DNA of 64,000 nucleotides from Clostridiales bacterium (GTDB taxonomy: Bacteria; Bacillota; Clostridia; Christensenellales; Aristaeellaceae), in the NCBI GenBank assembly GCA_019419995.1, contig JAHZHZ010000003.1, positions 1-64,000 of the forward strand, given 5' to 3'. The notes under the pieces were generated by a model. It had not been told where the DNA came from and made no database searches. It saw only the letters and a list, made by a program, of their open reading frames with translations. Shown piece by piece: positions 8,592 through 17,770 of this stretch (position 1 is the stretch's first letter; the number at the start of each line of letters is the position of its first letter). The translations under genes and the position numbers were made by a program.

Positions 8592-8621
8592 ATTATACAC
8601 GATTAAATGGTATAAATGCAA
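8592..8621 (-). promoter_or_regulatory. Promoter of the yqfC-recO operon
   Basis: Minus-strand TTGCAT (8616-8621) and TATAAT (8592-8597) are 18 bases apart, a vegetative sigma-A arrangement. A sporulation sigma-E promoter was looked for because of yqfC/yqfD but no clear match was seen, so the housekeeping genes downstream may be driven from here. Confidence 0.65.
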
Positions 8622-8647
8622 GATGCAGTGGAAAAAGCGGGGACGCG

Positions 8648-8676
8648 TTGCGCACATTCAAAACGGATGCTATAAT
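8648..8676 (+). promoter_or_regulatory. Promoter of dusB
   Basis: TTGCGC (8648-8653), a 17-base spacer and a perfect TATAAT (8671-8676), about 34 bases before the dusB ATG. It is back to back with the yqfC promoter. Confidence 0.75.
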
Positions 8677-8709
8677 TGATGGAAACATCCTGAAAATGGA
8701 GGAATGGAG

Positions 8710-9684
8710 ATGCGCTTGGGAGGTTGTATGCTGCCTGGCAAAGTAGGACTGGCACCCATGGCGGGTATCACGGATGCGGCGATGCGTTTGCTCTGCCATG
8801 AACAGGGAGCATCCTGGTGTGTCAGTGAGATGTTGTCGGCCAAGGGATGGATTTATTCCGGGGAAAAGAATCCAAATGCTCGGGCGCTCTTGACGCGGAT
8901 TGATGGGGAAGGAATCGGAGGACTCCAGTTGTTTGGGCGGGAACCTGATTTGATGGCGGAGGCGGCCAGACGTTTGGAAGGAGCGGGCTTTGAGTTTTTT
9001 GATCTGAACTTTGGTTGTCCAGCGCCCAAGATTACTGGAAACGGTGAAGGCAGCGCACTGATGCGGGAGCCTGAGCGCATTGGCCGCATTGTAACAGCTA
9101 TGACAAATGCGGTAAAGAAGCCGGTTACTGTGAAAATCCGTGCGGGCTGGGATGCACAAAGTATCAATGCGGTGCAAGTAGCTCAAATTTGCGAGGACGC
9201 GGGAGCAGCAGCGGTGGCAGTGCATGGCCGTACTCGCGTTCAGCAATATTCCGGCAGGGCGGATTGGAGTATTATTCGGGCGGTCAAAGAAAATGTAAAA
9301 ATTCCAGTGATTGGCAATGGAGACGTTCGCAGTGGATCAGATGCCCTGAGAATGATGGAGGAAACCGGATGCGATGCGGTTATGGTGGCTCGAGCAGCTC
9401 AGGGAAACCCCTGGATCTTTCGGGAAATCAAATGTGTCCTGGAAGGAAGGATGGTTCCTGCGATATCCGGACGGGAACGGATAGAAATGGCGCTTCGGCA
9501 TTTTGATCTGGAGGTGGGTCTCCACGGAGAGAGGGGCGGATTGCTGGAAATGCGCAAGCACATTGCCTGGTATATCTCGGGCATGCGTGGCGCCGCCCGT
9601 TTCCGGGAACGAATTAATCAGTTGGAAGAAGGGCAGGAAGTGCGTCGGGCTCTGCGTGAATTTGCACTGGAGAATGAATTGTGA
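8710..9684 (+). CDS. dusB: tRNA-dihydrouridine synthase (DusB type)
   Basis: Dus enzymes reduce uridines in the tRNA D-loop with an FMN cofactor. The 324-residue TIM barrel shows the N-terminal LAPMAGITD, the catalytic-cysteine loop NFGCPAPKITGNGEGSALM, VKIRAGWD, VHGRTRVQQYSG and the FMN-phosphate region IGNGDV. The ATG at 8710 has GGAGGA six bases upstream; an ATG two codons earlier abuts the ribosome binding site. It is translationally coupled (TGATG) to the next gene. Confidence 0.95.
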   Translation: MRLGGCMLPGKVGLAPMAGITDAAMRLLCHEQGASWCVSEMLSAKGWIYSGEKNPNARALLTRIDGEGIGGLQLFGREPDLMAEAARRLEGAGFEFFDLNFGCPAPKITGNGEGSALMREPERIGRIVTAMTNAVKKPVTVKIRAGWDAQSINAVQVAQICEDAGAAAVAVHGRTRVQQYSGRADWSIIRAVKENVKIPVIGNGDVRSGSDALRMMEETGCDAVMVARAAQGNPWIFREIKCVLEGRMVPAISGRERIEMALRHFDLEVGLHGERGGLLEMRKHIAWYISGMRGAARFRERINQLEEGQEVRRALREFALENEL

Positions 9685-10184
9685 TGAAGCGATTGATTTT
9701 GGTTGGTGGACCCATGGGGGTGGGCAAGACGGCGGCCTGCCGGGAATTGCAGAGCCTCCTGCCGGCAAATGTGTTCCTAGATGGAGACTGGTGCTGGAAT
9801 ATGCGTCCGTTTGCGGTCACTGAAGAAACGCGTCGGATGGTTCTTGAAAATATTCACTTTTTACTCAACCAGTTTCTTCGCTGTGGCGCTTTTCAAAATA
9901 TTATCTTTGGCTGGGTCATGCACCGGCGGGAAATTATAGACGCAGTGCTTTCAGGTCTGGAGACCCGCGATGTGAAAGTGAATATTTTTACGCTGATGTC
10001 CGATCCGCGGACCCTTTCCAACCGCGTAAAGGGGGATATGGAAAAAGGCATCCGGAGCGGGGATGCCCTGGAACGCAGCTTACTCTACTTGAAATGCTGC
10101 CAGGAATTGGATACCATTCAAATTGATACCAGTGTATTATCCCCCGAGGGTGTAGCGAGAGCAATTTTACAGCGCTTCTATTAG
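9684..10184 (+). CDS. P-loop nucleotide-binding protein (small kinase-like, AAA_33-type)
   Basis: The 166-residue protein begins MKRLILVGGPMGVGKTAACRE-type with a textbook Walker A (GGPMGVGKTA) and continues as a compact P-loop fold resembling small-molecule or nucleotide kinases, with RTLSNRVKGD as possible lid arginines. The substrate cannot be named. Its ATG overlaps the dusB stop by one base, so the two are co-translated; a role in nucleotide or tRNA metabolism is only suggested by this. It ends before a 177-base gap that leads to the next gene. Confidence 0.75.
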   Translation: MKRLILVGGPMGVGKTAACRELQSLLPANVFLDGDWCWNMRPFAVTEETRRMVLENIHFLLNQFLRCGAFQNIIFGWVMHRREIIDAVLSGLETRDVKVNIFTLMSDPRTLSNRVKGDMEKGIRSGDALERSLLYLKCCQELDTIQIDTSVLSPEGVARAILQRFY

Positions 10185-10361
10185 ATACAGGTGGAAATAA
10201 TGTAGTGTTTTGCAGGGAGCAAGGATTGGCGCTATCAACGCCATCCCATTGCCGGGAGATTTTTGGCAATTTTTTCCAGTTCCTTTTTTTCGAAAAACTT
10301 GAAACCAAATCCAATTTTCTTCGTCAAAGTAGCATAAGGCACCAAGCAAGGAGGTTTAATT

Positions 10362-13300
10362 ATGAAAAAGTGGATGGCCACGCTATTGGTACTAATTCTA
10401 GTGCTTCTTTGCGTTCCAGCTTTCGCCACGGGCACAGGCCGGGGTGATATGGTTTCGCGCAATGGAGAACTGGCAGCTTTCGTTGATGGAAGCGGCTACA
10501 TTTATGTATCCGGCCTGGATAAACCGGTCAATACAACCAGGGCGGATAGTCTGATCTCAATTGATCCCTATCGAATTCTCTTCTTGGCCCAAGCAGATAG
10601 TGCTTCGGGTATTCCGGAGGGGCGGCTGGTAAGTCTGAACCTGGATGGATTCCAGGAAACGACGATTACCGACGATGCCTTTGCCGCTTGTCTGGATGGA
10701 GATACGGTCTATTACATTTCCCGCACCAACCGCAATCAGTTGATGCGCTATGACCTGAATGACAAACAGGTGGAAACCGCATTTACGTCTGCCGAACCGC
10801 TGGAACGGCTATATACGAGTTTTAACGGCGTCATCACCACTCAGGTGGAAGGCGCGGGAGCGTACATACTCGATAGCATTACCGGACAGTTCATTTCTTA
10901 CGGCGGAGATGTGGCGTTGGAGACGGCTGCTTTTGAAAACTATGAATTATATCTTACTGACAGCCGCAATCTCTATGTGCTGCAAAAGGGTTCTTCTCTT
11001 CCGGTACAGGTGGATTCCACTGTACAGGCCTGGGCAGCCATTGGAAATACCGTGTATTATCTTACGGGCAATGGCAGTGATCTGGTGCTGAAGAGCTACG
11101 ATGTTATCAATGGAATTTGGGACAGCGTCCTGACGCCTGCACAGCCCATGGAAGTACAGCTCACTGCGAGCCAGAATTCCCTGTTCATGCTCTCTCAAAG
11201 CAATGTAGTTTACAGTGTGGACGTTAAAAACCGCCAGCTGGTGAGCTTTGCTACGCTGCCTTCTCCGCAAAGCTATGCCATGACCGGTGGACAGACCATT
11301 CAGGGCTATCGCATCGAAGCGGTCAGCGGACAGCTGAACGTCTATGGGGAAGTGAGCAACGCCAATTCCTTGCCTACCTTTACCTTTGTGGACTATACCA
11401 GCCAGATTGTGGAAGACAGTTCCACGCAGTTTAAGTTGCTCAGCGCCTATTCTATTAACGGCGAGAGTACCGTGTGGGATCTTCTGCAGCCCGCGCCTCA
11501 GTATTCTCCTCTGCGTCGGGGGAGCCGTGGCGAAGCAGTATCCGCCATACAGCAGCCTCTGTACGATCTTGGCTATTACAACTATTATATTGATGGAATC
11601 TATGGTTGGAGGACGGAACTGGCCGTGGAGCTTTTGCAGGCGGATTTGGGCCTGCCGGTGAACGGCGTTGCGGATGAGAACCTGCAAAAGACAATACTTG
11701 CCGGTGGACTCTCTGCCTATGATCCCTATAAGGGCCTGGATCAGGGTGACAGGGGTTATCGCGTGAGCAAAATGCAGCAGCGCCTGAGGGATTTGGGCTA
11801 TCTGGCCGATGATGCCGACGGTATCTACGGCCCGCGCACGCAGAGTGCCGTGCTGCTGTTCCAGCAGGAAAATGGGTTGAAAGAAACTGGAAGCGCAAAT
11901 TCCGATACCCTGCGCCGCCTCTACTCTGATTCTGCCGACAGCTGCTCCAGCTATATTGATCTTCGTCGGGGCGACAGCGGCTATCGGGTTCGTGAATTAA
12001 ATCGCCGGCTCAAGGATCTGTATTATCTGGAAGGCGATGTGACCAGCAGCTACAACTCTGCCACGGAGGAAGCTGTGCGGCGCTTCCAGCAGGAAGCTGG
12101 TCTTAAGCAGACCGGTCGCGCTACTGCTGCGGTGCAGCAGGAGCTCTTCTCCAGCAAGGCTCCGGAATACAGCGGTTATATTACCCTGCGCCGTGGCGAT
12201 GAAAACGCCCGGGTGAAGGATTTGCAGCGCAGACTCCAGGAACTGGGCTATTATACCGGTAAGCTGGATAGCTACTTCGGCAAGGCGACGGAGGAAGCGG
12301 TCAAGTCCTTCCAGCGCCAGATCGATGTGAAGGTTACCGGAGTTGCCGATCCGGATACTCTGGCCCGCCTGTACAGCGATGATGCTCCCGCCTATCATGA
12401 GCCGGAGAAGCTGGGCGATCCGGTGATTGAATTGAGCGCCTATAGCAAGTATGAAAATGGTATTTACCGCATTTCCGATGCCGATACCACCGACGGCGGT
12501 ATCACCGTGTCCTGGTTTGCGGAAGGCGATGTATCCAGCTACGACATCAGCATTGTGGATGACCGCAATAATGTCTACACCAACAGCCAGAATGTAAGCA
12601 TGACCATTGCCAGCATTCCGGTAACTAGCCTCGATCCGGAACGCACTTACACCATCACCGTTACCGCCCATCCGGTGGATACCAAAAATGATAGTGATAC
12701 GGTTTCCAGCATTCGCTTCATGCGCGTGGTAGAACCGGTGGATCCCGATCCCGGTGAGGTTGGAAATATCGGCAAGCTGATCGTCACACCCTCTGGAGAG
12801 GACATTGTGCGCGAGGACGGCGTGTACCTGATTCCTGACGGTGGATTTAAGTTCAAGTGGAGCGCAGATGGTAGCGTCATGGGTTACAGCTATAGCCTGC
12901 GCGATGAAAACGGCGAAGTGGTAGACGCGGATACGGAAATTAGCAATGCCACAGGAGTCGGCTATGACGATGCGTTCTTTGCAGATAATGTTACCTACAC
13001 GCTGACGGTCTATGCAGTTCCCACCAATGGAACTATTGATGATGCCACTGTGGAGAGCATTACTTTCCGTCACAAGACGAAGGAAGACCCCACGCCTGAA
13101 CCTACCGTTGAACCCACAGTACCGGTATCTCCGGAGGAGACCCCTGCACCCGTTGAGACGCCTGAAGTAACGCAAGCGCCCACCGAAGCGCCCACCGAGG
13201 CGCCGGTGGTGACGGAAGCACCTACCGAAGTTCCCACCGAAGCGCCCACCGAGGCGCCGGTGGTGACGGAAGCACCTACCGAAGTTCCCACCGAAGCGCC

Positions 13301-14273
13301 CACCGAGGCGCCGGTGGTGACCGAAGCACCCACCGAAGCACCCACCGAAGCACCCACCGAAGCACCCACTGAAGTGCCGCAGGTGGTCATTGGGTCCCCT
13401 GTACTTCAGATTACCCCCAACAATGGAACGGTAGACACAGAAGTCGTTACCACCAATGGAGAGGTGCAAGTGGTCCCCGTGCTGCTGTTGCCGGAAGGTG
13501 AACTTCAGTTCAGCTGGGCGGCAGAAGGAGATGTGGCGGGGTATACCGTATTCATTGCGGATGCCAACGGCAATACGATGGTCAATGAAAATATGGCCAA
13601 TTCCAGTGCAAAGCTGTCGTCGGAAAAGCTGGCACCCGGTATGGTCTACAGCATGTCGATTACAGCCTATCCGAATGGAGAGGGAGCAACCACTGGAGCA
13701 ACACTTTACTTTATGCTATCTGTGCCCACTGAGGAAGCTACGGAGACTCCCACGGAGGCTCCTGCAGAGCCCACGGAGGCTCCCGTGGAGCCCACGGAGG
13801 CTCCCGTAGAGCCCACTGAAGCGCCTGCGGAGCCCACGGAGGCTCCCGTAGAGCCCACTGAAGCGCCTGCGGAAGAACCCACGGAGGCTCCCGTAGAGGA
13901 ACCCACTGAAGCGCCTGTGGAAGAACCCACGGAGGCTCCTGTAGAAGAGCCGACGCAAGAGCCGGCGCCTGCGTATTCCATGACCGATCCCAATACGTGG
14001 ACCAGCAATATTGACGCCAATTCGGATGCGGAAGGCATTTCGATGATTCAAAAGCGGCTGGTAGAATGGGGATGGCTGGCCAAAGATAGCTATACAAAGG
14101 GCAGCTTGGATAAGGCCACCGTTGAAGCAGTGATTGCTTTCCAGAATGCTTGCGTGAACAGTGGCATGAACGTAAATGTTACCGATCCTAAGAATCCTGT
14201 GATTGGAACAGATACGCTGCATCTGCTGTTTAACGCAGACAACATGGTGCTGACGAATCAGCCGCAAGGATAA
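10362..14273 (+). CDS. Secreted multidomain peptidoglycan-binding protein with repeat linkers
   Basis: This 1303-residue protein starts with a signal peptide (about 1-22, cleavage near AFA-TG) and AGGAGG upstream. Residues about 25-370 look like a beta-propeller-type repeat (short YxV/YYL strands). Four peptidoglycan-binding-1 modules follow at roughly 380-450, 455-525, 530-600 and 605-675, each with LRRGD/GxxV, LQxxLxxLGYY and FGxxTExAVxxFQ signatures. Three Fn3-like beta domains (about 686-790, 803-905, 1010-1122) are separated by two Pro/Thr/Glu linkers (907-1006 and 1123-1203). A fifth, divergent PG-binding module ends the protein. No catalytic domain is visible, so it is probably a wall-bound structural or scaffold protein. 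It stands alone between two terminators or gaps. Confidence 0.85.
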   Translation: MKKWMATLLVLILVLLCVPAFATGTGRGDMVSRNGELAAFVDGSGYIYVSGLDKPVNTTRADSLISIDPYRILFLAQADSASGIPEGRLVSLNLDGFQETTITDDAFAACLDGDTVYYISRTNRNQLMRYDLNDKQVETAFTSAEPLERLYTSFNGVITTQVEGAGAYILDSITGQFISYGGDVALETAAFENYELYLTDSRNLYVLQKGSSLPVQVDSTVQAWAAIGNTVYYLTGNGSDLVLKSYDVINGIWDSVLTPAQPMEVQLTASQNSLFMLSQSNVVYSVDVKNRQLVSFATLPSPQSYAMTGGQTIQGYRIEAVSGQLNVYGEVSNANSLPTFTFVDYTSQIVEDSSTQFKLLSAYSINGESTVWDLLQPAPQYSPLRRGSRGEAVSAIQQPLYDLGYYNYYIDGIYGWRTELAVELLQADLGLPVNGVADENLQKTILAGGLSAYDPYKGLDQGDRGYRVSKMQQRLRDLGYLADDADGIYGPRTQSAVLLFQQENGLKETGSANSDTLRRLYSDSADSCSSYIDLRRGDSGYRVRELNRRLKDLYYLEGDVTSSYNSATEEAVRRFQQEAGLKQTGRATAAVQQELFSSKAPEYSGYITLRRGDENARVKDLQRRLQELGYYTGKLDSYFGKATEEAVKSFQRQIDVKVTGVADPDTLARLYSDDAPAYHEPEKLGDPVIELSAYSKYENGIYRISDADTTDGGITVSWFAEGDVSSYDISIVDDRNNVYTNSQNVSMTIASIPVTSLDPERTYTITVTAHPVDTKNDSDTVSSIRFMRVVEPVDPDPGEVGNIGKLIVTPSGEDIVREDGVYLIPDGGFKFKWSADGSVMGYSYSLRDENGEVVDADTEISNATGVGYDDAFFADNVTYTLTVYAVPTNGTIDDATVESITFRHKTKEDPTPEPTVEPTVPVSPEETPAPVETPEVTQAPTEAPTEAPVVTEAPTEVPTEAPTEAPVVTEAPTEVPTEAPTEAPVVTEAPTEAPTEAPTEAPTEVPQVVIGSPVLQITPNNGTVDTEVVTTNGEVQVVPVLLLPEGELQFSWAAEGDVAGYTVFIADANGNTMVNENMANSSAKLSSEKLAPGMVYSMSITAYPNGEGATTGATLYFMLSVPTEEATETPTEAPAEPTEAPVEPTEAPVEPTEAPAEPTEAPVEPTEAPAEEPTEAPVEEPTEAPVEEPTEAPVEEPTQEPAPAYSMTDPNTWTSNIDANSDAEGISMIQKRLVEWGWLAKDSYTKGSLDKATVEAVIAFQNACVNSGMNVNVTDPKNPVIGTDTLHLLFNADNMVLTNQPQG
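13201..13380 (+). repeat. 54-bp tandem repeat encoding APVVTEAPTEVPTEAPTE
   Basis: Two identical 54-base units (13201-13254 and 13255-13308) and a third diverging copy from 13309, followed by 12-base EAPT-coding repeats, form the first linker of the secreted protein. Near-identity at the nucleotide level points to recent slippage or unequal exchange, so copy number probably varies between strains. Confidence 0.9.
13737..13965 (+). repeat. Short tandem repeats encoding (E)EPTEAPV/A linker
   Basis: About a dozen imperfect copies of an 18-21 base unit encode PTEAPVE or PTEAPAE, forming the second extended Pro/Thr/Glu linker before the last PG-binding module. They resemble wall-spanning spacer regions of Gram-positive surface proteins. 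Confidence 0.85.
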
Positions 14274-14310
14274 TTTAAAAAGCTAGGCCTGATTGCTTTA
14301 GTTGCTCAAA

Positions 14311-14341
14311 CAGCCCTGCCGCAGAAAATGCGGCAGGGCTG
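14311..14341 (+). terminator. Terminator after the secreted PG-binding protein
   Basis: A perfect 12-bp stem (14311-14322 with 14330-14341), 7-base loop, then TTGTTG. It lies between convergent genes and may also serve the leftward psd transcript, since TTTG follows on the minus strand. Confidence 0.8.
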
Positions 14342-14369
14342 TTGTTGATATTCGGTCAGAATTTATTGC

Positions 14370-15233
14370 TCAGTAACAATGGGCGATGGCTTCACCCATC
14401 CGTACAGGAAGCTCCGCCCCGATTTTATTCAGGGAAATAAGCTCCTGTGAAAGCTGGATTTTTCCAGGCTCTGTCAATAGAATGATTGTGGAACCCCCAT
14501 AGAGAAACATCCCTTTTTCCTGACCTCGCATAAATTGTCGTTCAATAAGAGGATGGTTTTTAATCTTACCTACCAGCATGGCGCCGACTTCTATCTGTGC
14601 CATGCGCCCCAAATGTTCGGTTTCCAGCAAGGAAACGGCGCGACAGTTGCGTACAAACACTGGAAACTGTTCCAGAGCAATGGGGCGCACGGTATGCAGC
14701 TGTCCCGGCAGGAAAAAACTTCGCAATAGCTGCCCGTCATCGGGATAGCAGTAGCGGTGATAGTGATGTACACAGAGGCGAAAAACCAGGCACAATCCAC
14801 CATCAAAAACCGATGCGAGGGGATCTCCTCCCAACAGAGAGGCAATACTGTAGTGGCTCTGCTTGACGGGAAGAACCAGACCTTTTTGTATCGGATAGGC
14901 GGTCAGGAGACCGTCGCAGGGGGCGATCAGAATTTTGGGGTCCCCATTTACCGGACGAAGGCCCGGACGTATTTTGCGGGAAAAGCAATCGTTGAAGCAC
15001 TGGAAGTTATCAGAAAAAAATTCGTTCAGTTCAATGGCGTTTTTGCGCACAAATGGCTCAATCAAGAATTTGGACAGAGGAGAATCCAGAAAGCGACCAC
15101 ACAAATCTGAAACGGGACGGGCACATAACAACCGAAGCAACGCTCTGCCCGGAAGTGTATGATAGAGGAAGCGCAGTGGCAGCGAATCTCTTGGATGGGG
15201 CTGGGGAGCGCGCAGGAAAATATTTTCGTTCAT
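14370..15233 (-). CDS. psd: Phosphatidylserine decarboxylase proenzyme
   Basis: Psd converts phosphatidylserine to phosphatidylethanolamine at the membrane through a self-made pyruvoyl group. The 287-residue proenzyme has the N-terminal region PLRFLYHTLPGRALLRLL, the catalytic-His region VFRLCVHHYHRYCYPD, and near the C terminus YGGSTIILL, where cleavage before Ser would make the pyruvoyl cofactor. GGST replaces the LGST of proteobacterial enzymes, a common variant in Gram-positives. It follows pssA by three bases, so the two consecutive pathway steps are co-expressed. Confidence 0.94.
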   Translation of the reverse strand: MNENIFLRAPQPHPRDSLPLRFLYHTLPGRALLRLLCARPVSDLCGRFLDSPLSKFLIEPFVRKNAIELNEFFSDNFQCFNDCFSRKIRPGLRPVNGDPKILIAPCDGLLTAYPIQKGLVLPVKQSHYSIASLLGGDPLASVFDGGLCLVFRLCVHHYHRYCYPDDGQLLRSFFLPGQLHTVRPIALEQFPVFVRNCRAVSLLETEHLGRMAQIEVGAMLVGKIKNHPLIERQFMRGQEKGMFLYGGSTIILLTEPGKIQLSQELISLNKIGAELPVRMGEAIAHCY

Positions 15234-15236
15234 GTT

Positions 15237-15938
15237 TTAACCCCGTAGAAGAGCCTTGCGGAAGAGTATCATTAAAACAAACTCAATTGCTCCAATGGCA
15301 ACCATGATCAAAATTCCCTTTAACTCCGGCTTGCGCAGCTGAAATTTGCCCAGGAAGGCGAATCCAGTGAGGATGACTGCTCCAAAATAGGCTAGTGTAA
15401 TATCCATTGTGGTCAAATATTGCATCAGAAGCACGCTGGGAAAAATCAGCGAAGCAGAGGTTACCGGAAGACCGGTATAGTACTTGCGCGCTCCGCTTTC
15501 CTTCTTCTGACGCTCCTCTTCGGTAACATTAAAGTAAGCTAAGCGGATCATGGCCGCCAATATGTAGAGAATCAGTACGCCAAAGAGGAGGAAAGCCGTT
15601 ATTCTGCCTATTAAGGCGCCGGATTCGCCGGCGATCATTCCATGAATGGTGGGGGAACAGCGAATCATGGCGGCGCCGATGCAGGCTGGAAGCACGCCGA
15701 AAGCCACCAGATCTGAGAGCGAATCAATCTGGATGCCGAATTTGCATTCCGCATCGCTCCGATTGGGTTTGGTTCGCGCTACTTTTCCATCAAAGGCATC
15801 GCACAGGCCGCAAATCAACAAAAAGAGCGTACCGATATAGGGGTGGCCGCCTCCGCTGAGGGAGACCACGATGCCCAATCCAGCTGAGATCAGGGAGAGA
15901 TAGGTGAGCAATACCGTATAATTATAAAAGCCGATCAT
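15237..15938 (-). CDS. pssA: CDP-diacylglycerol-serine O-phosphatidyltransferase
   Basis: PssA makes phosphatidylserine from CDP-diacylglycerol and serine. The polytopic 233-residue protein has the CDP-alcohol phosphotransferase signature: CDAFDGKVAR, then G-x3-D-S-L-S-D (FGIQIDSLSD). The gap between the two halves is 12 residues rather than the usual 8, an insertion I believe is common in clostridial members. The ATG (15936-15938) overlaps the stop of the upstream gene in ATGA. It supplies the Psd substrate. Confidence 0.93.
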   Translation of the reverse strand: MIGFYNYTVLLTYLSLISAGLGIVVSLSGGGHPYIGTLFLLICGLCDAFDGKVARTKPNRSDAECKFGIQIDSLSDLVAFGVLPACIGAAMIRCSPTIHGMIAGESGALIGRITAFLLFGVLILYILAAMIRLAYFNVTEEERQKKESGARKYYTGLPVTSASLIFPSVLLMQYLTTMDITLAYFGAVILTGFAFLGKFQLRKPELKGILIMVAIGAIEFVLMILFRKALLRG

Positions 15939-17017
15939 GCCACTGTTTTCCTCGCTTTTCGTATAAAATATCTTGCTATGATGGTGAGACCACAAATGAG
16001 AATGCAACCGTAAAAGGAGATGAAACGGCTCAGCAGCTCCAGGTTTACCGCGCTTTGACGGCTCATCATTTGTCCAAAACCATCCAGCAATAGAAGATCC
16101 GCTACTCCCATCGCACCGGGAATGGGGACAAAATTATATCCCATAATGGAGAAGCCCTGAATGATCCAGGCATCCAGCATCAAGTTTCTGGCTCCACCTG
16201 TGGCGCGAAAAGAGCACATGGTCACGCAAATCAGCGCGGCGCGCTGCATGAGGTTGAGCACAAGGGCCTGCAACAGTATATTCCATTGGCCGGAAACCAG
16301 GCCTACATTTCTGCGATAATCCTCAATGGAGCGCAGCAACTGCTGCTGTCGGTATTCCTGATTATGGATGAGATGCAATTTGGATAACATGCGCAGAACA
16401 CTGCTGCAAATGCGATAGACAAGTCGATCTTTTTTCAATAATAGAAGAAAGCCCAGGGCTAAAAAGCATTGCACGGTGCATCCCACAAGAATCATTCCCC
16501 GGGAGAGGGGACTGAACCTGGTGTATATTCCTGGACGCACCAGAAAACAAAAAAGACCAATGACCAATATCGAGAGCGTGTACATCACCAAATTAACCAA
16601 CAATGCTACTGTAGAAACAGTTCCGGGAATGCCGTCCCGTATCATGAAGAAGGCGCTGGCGGGCTGCCCACCGGTTGCCGAGGGAGTGATTGCCGAGAAA
16701 TAAATATCGGCGGAGGCATATACAAAACCATGACTGGGTTTGCGACCGTACCCAAAAGCACGGCAGATCAGCAGAATTGCGCTGCCTTCAAAGAAAATAT
16801 GTGCGAGCATACATGCGGCAGCAAGTATGATCCAAACAGATGATGTGCCACGAAGGTACGACCAGAATTCGGGAAGAGAAAAATCCCGAATCTGCGTCGT
16901 AATGGCCCAGATACTCGCTGCGGCTATTGCGATAAAAACCAGTGTCCAAAGAATTTCTCTCCGGCCATACAGGCTGTTTTTGGTCTTTTGATTTGGAAGA
17001 TGCTTTGATTTAGGCAT
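15935..17017 (-). CDS. Flippase-like integral membrane protein (UPF0104/LPG-synthase TM family)
   Basis: A 360-residue protein with about eight hydrophobic segments, including the family signatures SAITPSATGGQPASAFFM and, near the C terminus, PIPGAMGVADLLLL. This fold is shared with the flippase domain of MprF and with YbhN proteins. It is encoded between a PAP2 protein and pssA/psd with no spacing, which suggests a role in moving or modifying phospholipids or their precursors. No soluble lysyltransferase domain is attached, so it is not a full MprF. Exact substrate unknown. Confidence 0.85.
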   Translation of the reverse strand: MPKSKHLPNQKTKNSLYGRREILWTLVFIAIAAASIWAITTQIRDFSLPEFWSYLRGTSSVWIILAAACMLAHIFFEGSAILLICRAFGYGRKPSHGFVYASADIYFSAITPSATGGQPASAFFMIRDGIPGTVSTVALLVNLVMYTLSILVIGLFCFLVRPGIYTRFSPLSRGMILVGCTVQCFLALGFLLLLKKDRLVYRICSSVLRMLSKLHLIHNQEYRQQQLLRSIEDYRRNVGLVSGQWNILLQALVLNLMQRAALICVTMCSFRATGGARNLMLDAWIIQGFSIMGYNFVPIPGAMGVADLLLLDGFGQMMSRQSAVNLELLSRFISFYGCILICGLTIIARYFIRKARKTVA

Positions 17018-17770
17018 TCATGCGCTCCCTTCTCTCTTTTTTTTCGTTGATTGGATGCGTTTGACCAGATGATGAAACTGAAATTTTCCGGAAACGAACC
17101 ATCCCAATTCTCCCGCTAAAATTCCTGCGGGAATGTCTACAATCACATGCTGCTTGACCAGAACTGTGCTGCTAAAAACCAAGACGGATATAAACAACAT
17201 GATCGGGGCATACCAGCGAGGTACGCGGCGCAATCCCAATGCACCCCGGAAGCACAGATAGCTGTCCAGACAATGAATGGAGGGAAAAAGGTTGGTGGGG
17301 CTATCCGTCCAGTAGATTAACCGAACCAGACTTTCGGTAACGCTGTTCCCAATTACCTGAGGACGCAATATGGTGGTCGGTACCGCTATAAACAGGATCG
17401 TGCAGATCAGTTTGGCTGCGATTTGGCAGTTCATGATTCGGTAACAGTGTACCGGGCTCTCCCGGGCAATAAGTAGAAAGCCAATCGCCCATTGCACATA
17501 AGCCAGAATGTATATATAGATGAATTCCGGGCAAAAGGGGATTTTTTCATCCAATGGCAGGGCCATGGAAATGTGGGGAAGATTTGCCGCAAGGAGACGA
17601 CTGCCATAATAAGCGACAAAATTGGCTGCAAACATCACAAGTAGCGGTACTCGGGAATATCGGGGCAGGATTCTCTCCAGTTTGTGCATTTCTGTTTTTG
17701 TGCATGCGTGGTAAAAAAATTTTTTTACATGCGAACCTTTCCATTCAACTTTTGTGGATATAGCCAGCAT
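17018..17770 (-). CDS. PAP2-superfamily membrane phosphatase
   Basis: The protein has about five to six membrane segments and a PAP2 signature in the C-terminal half: FPSIHCLDSY (phosphatase motif 2) and VKQHVIVDIPAGI (motif 3, catalytic His). Such enzymes dephosphorylate phosphatidate, prenyl pyrophosphates or inositol lipids, or transfer phospho-headgroups (Aur1 type). The start is unsure: ATG at 17768-17770 has only a weak site, and ATG at 17687-17689 is a shorter alternative. It heads the leftward run into the flippase-like gene, pssA and psd, so a phospholipid substrate is likely. Confidence 0.78.
   Translation of the reverse strand: MLAISTKVEWKGSHVKKFFYHACTKTEMHKLERILPRYSRVPLLVMFAANFVAYYGSRLLAANLPHISMALPLDEKIPFCPEFIYIYILAYVQWAIGFLLIARESPVHCYRIMNCQIAAKLICTILFIAVPTTILRPQVIGNSVTESLVRLIYWTDSPTNLFPSIHCLDSYLCFRGALGLRRVPRWYAPIMLFISVLVFSSTVLVKQHVIVDIPAGILAGELGWFVSGKFQFHHLVKRIQSTKKKREGSA

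Noticed and set aside
13201..13380. CRISPR-like spacing of repeats
   Set aside because: Units are head-to-tail without spacers, in frame within a coding region, and encode Pro/Thr/Glu linkers; no cas genes nearby.
11997..13469. Long open frame of 490 codons on the minus strand opposite the secreted protein
   Set aside because: It mirrors the repeat-rich coding region (Gly/Arg-rich output such as GGCFGGCFGG), has no ribosome binding site or family match, and the plus-strand gene is convincing.
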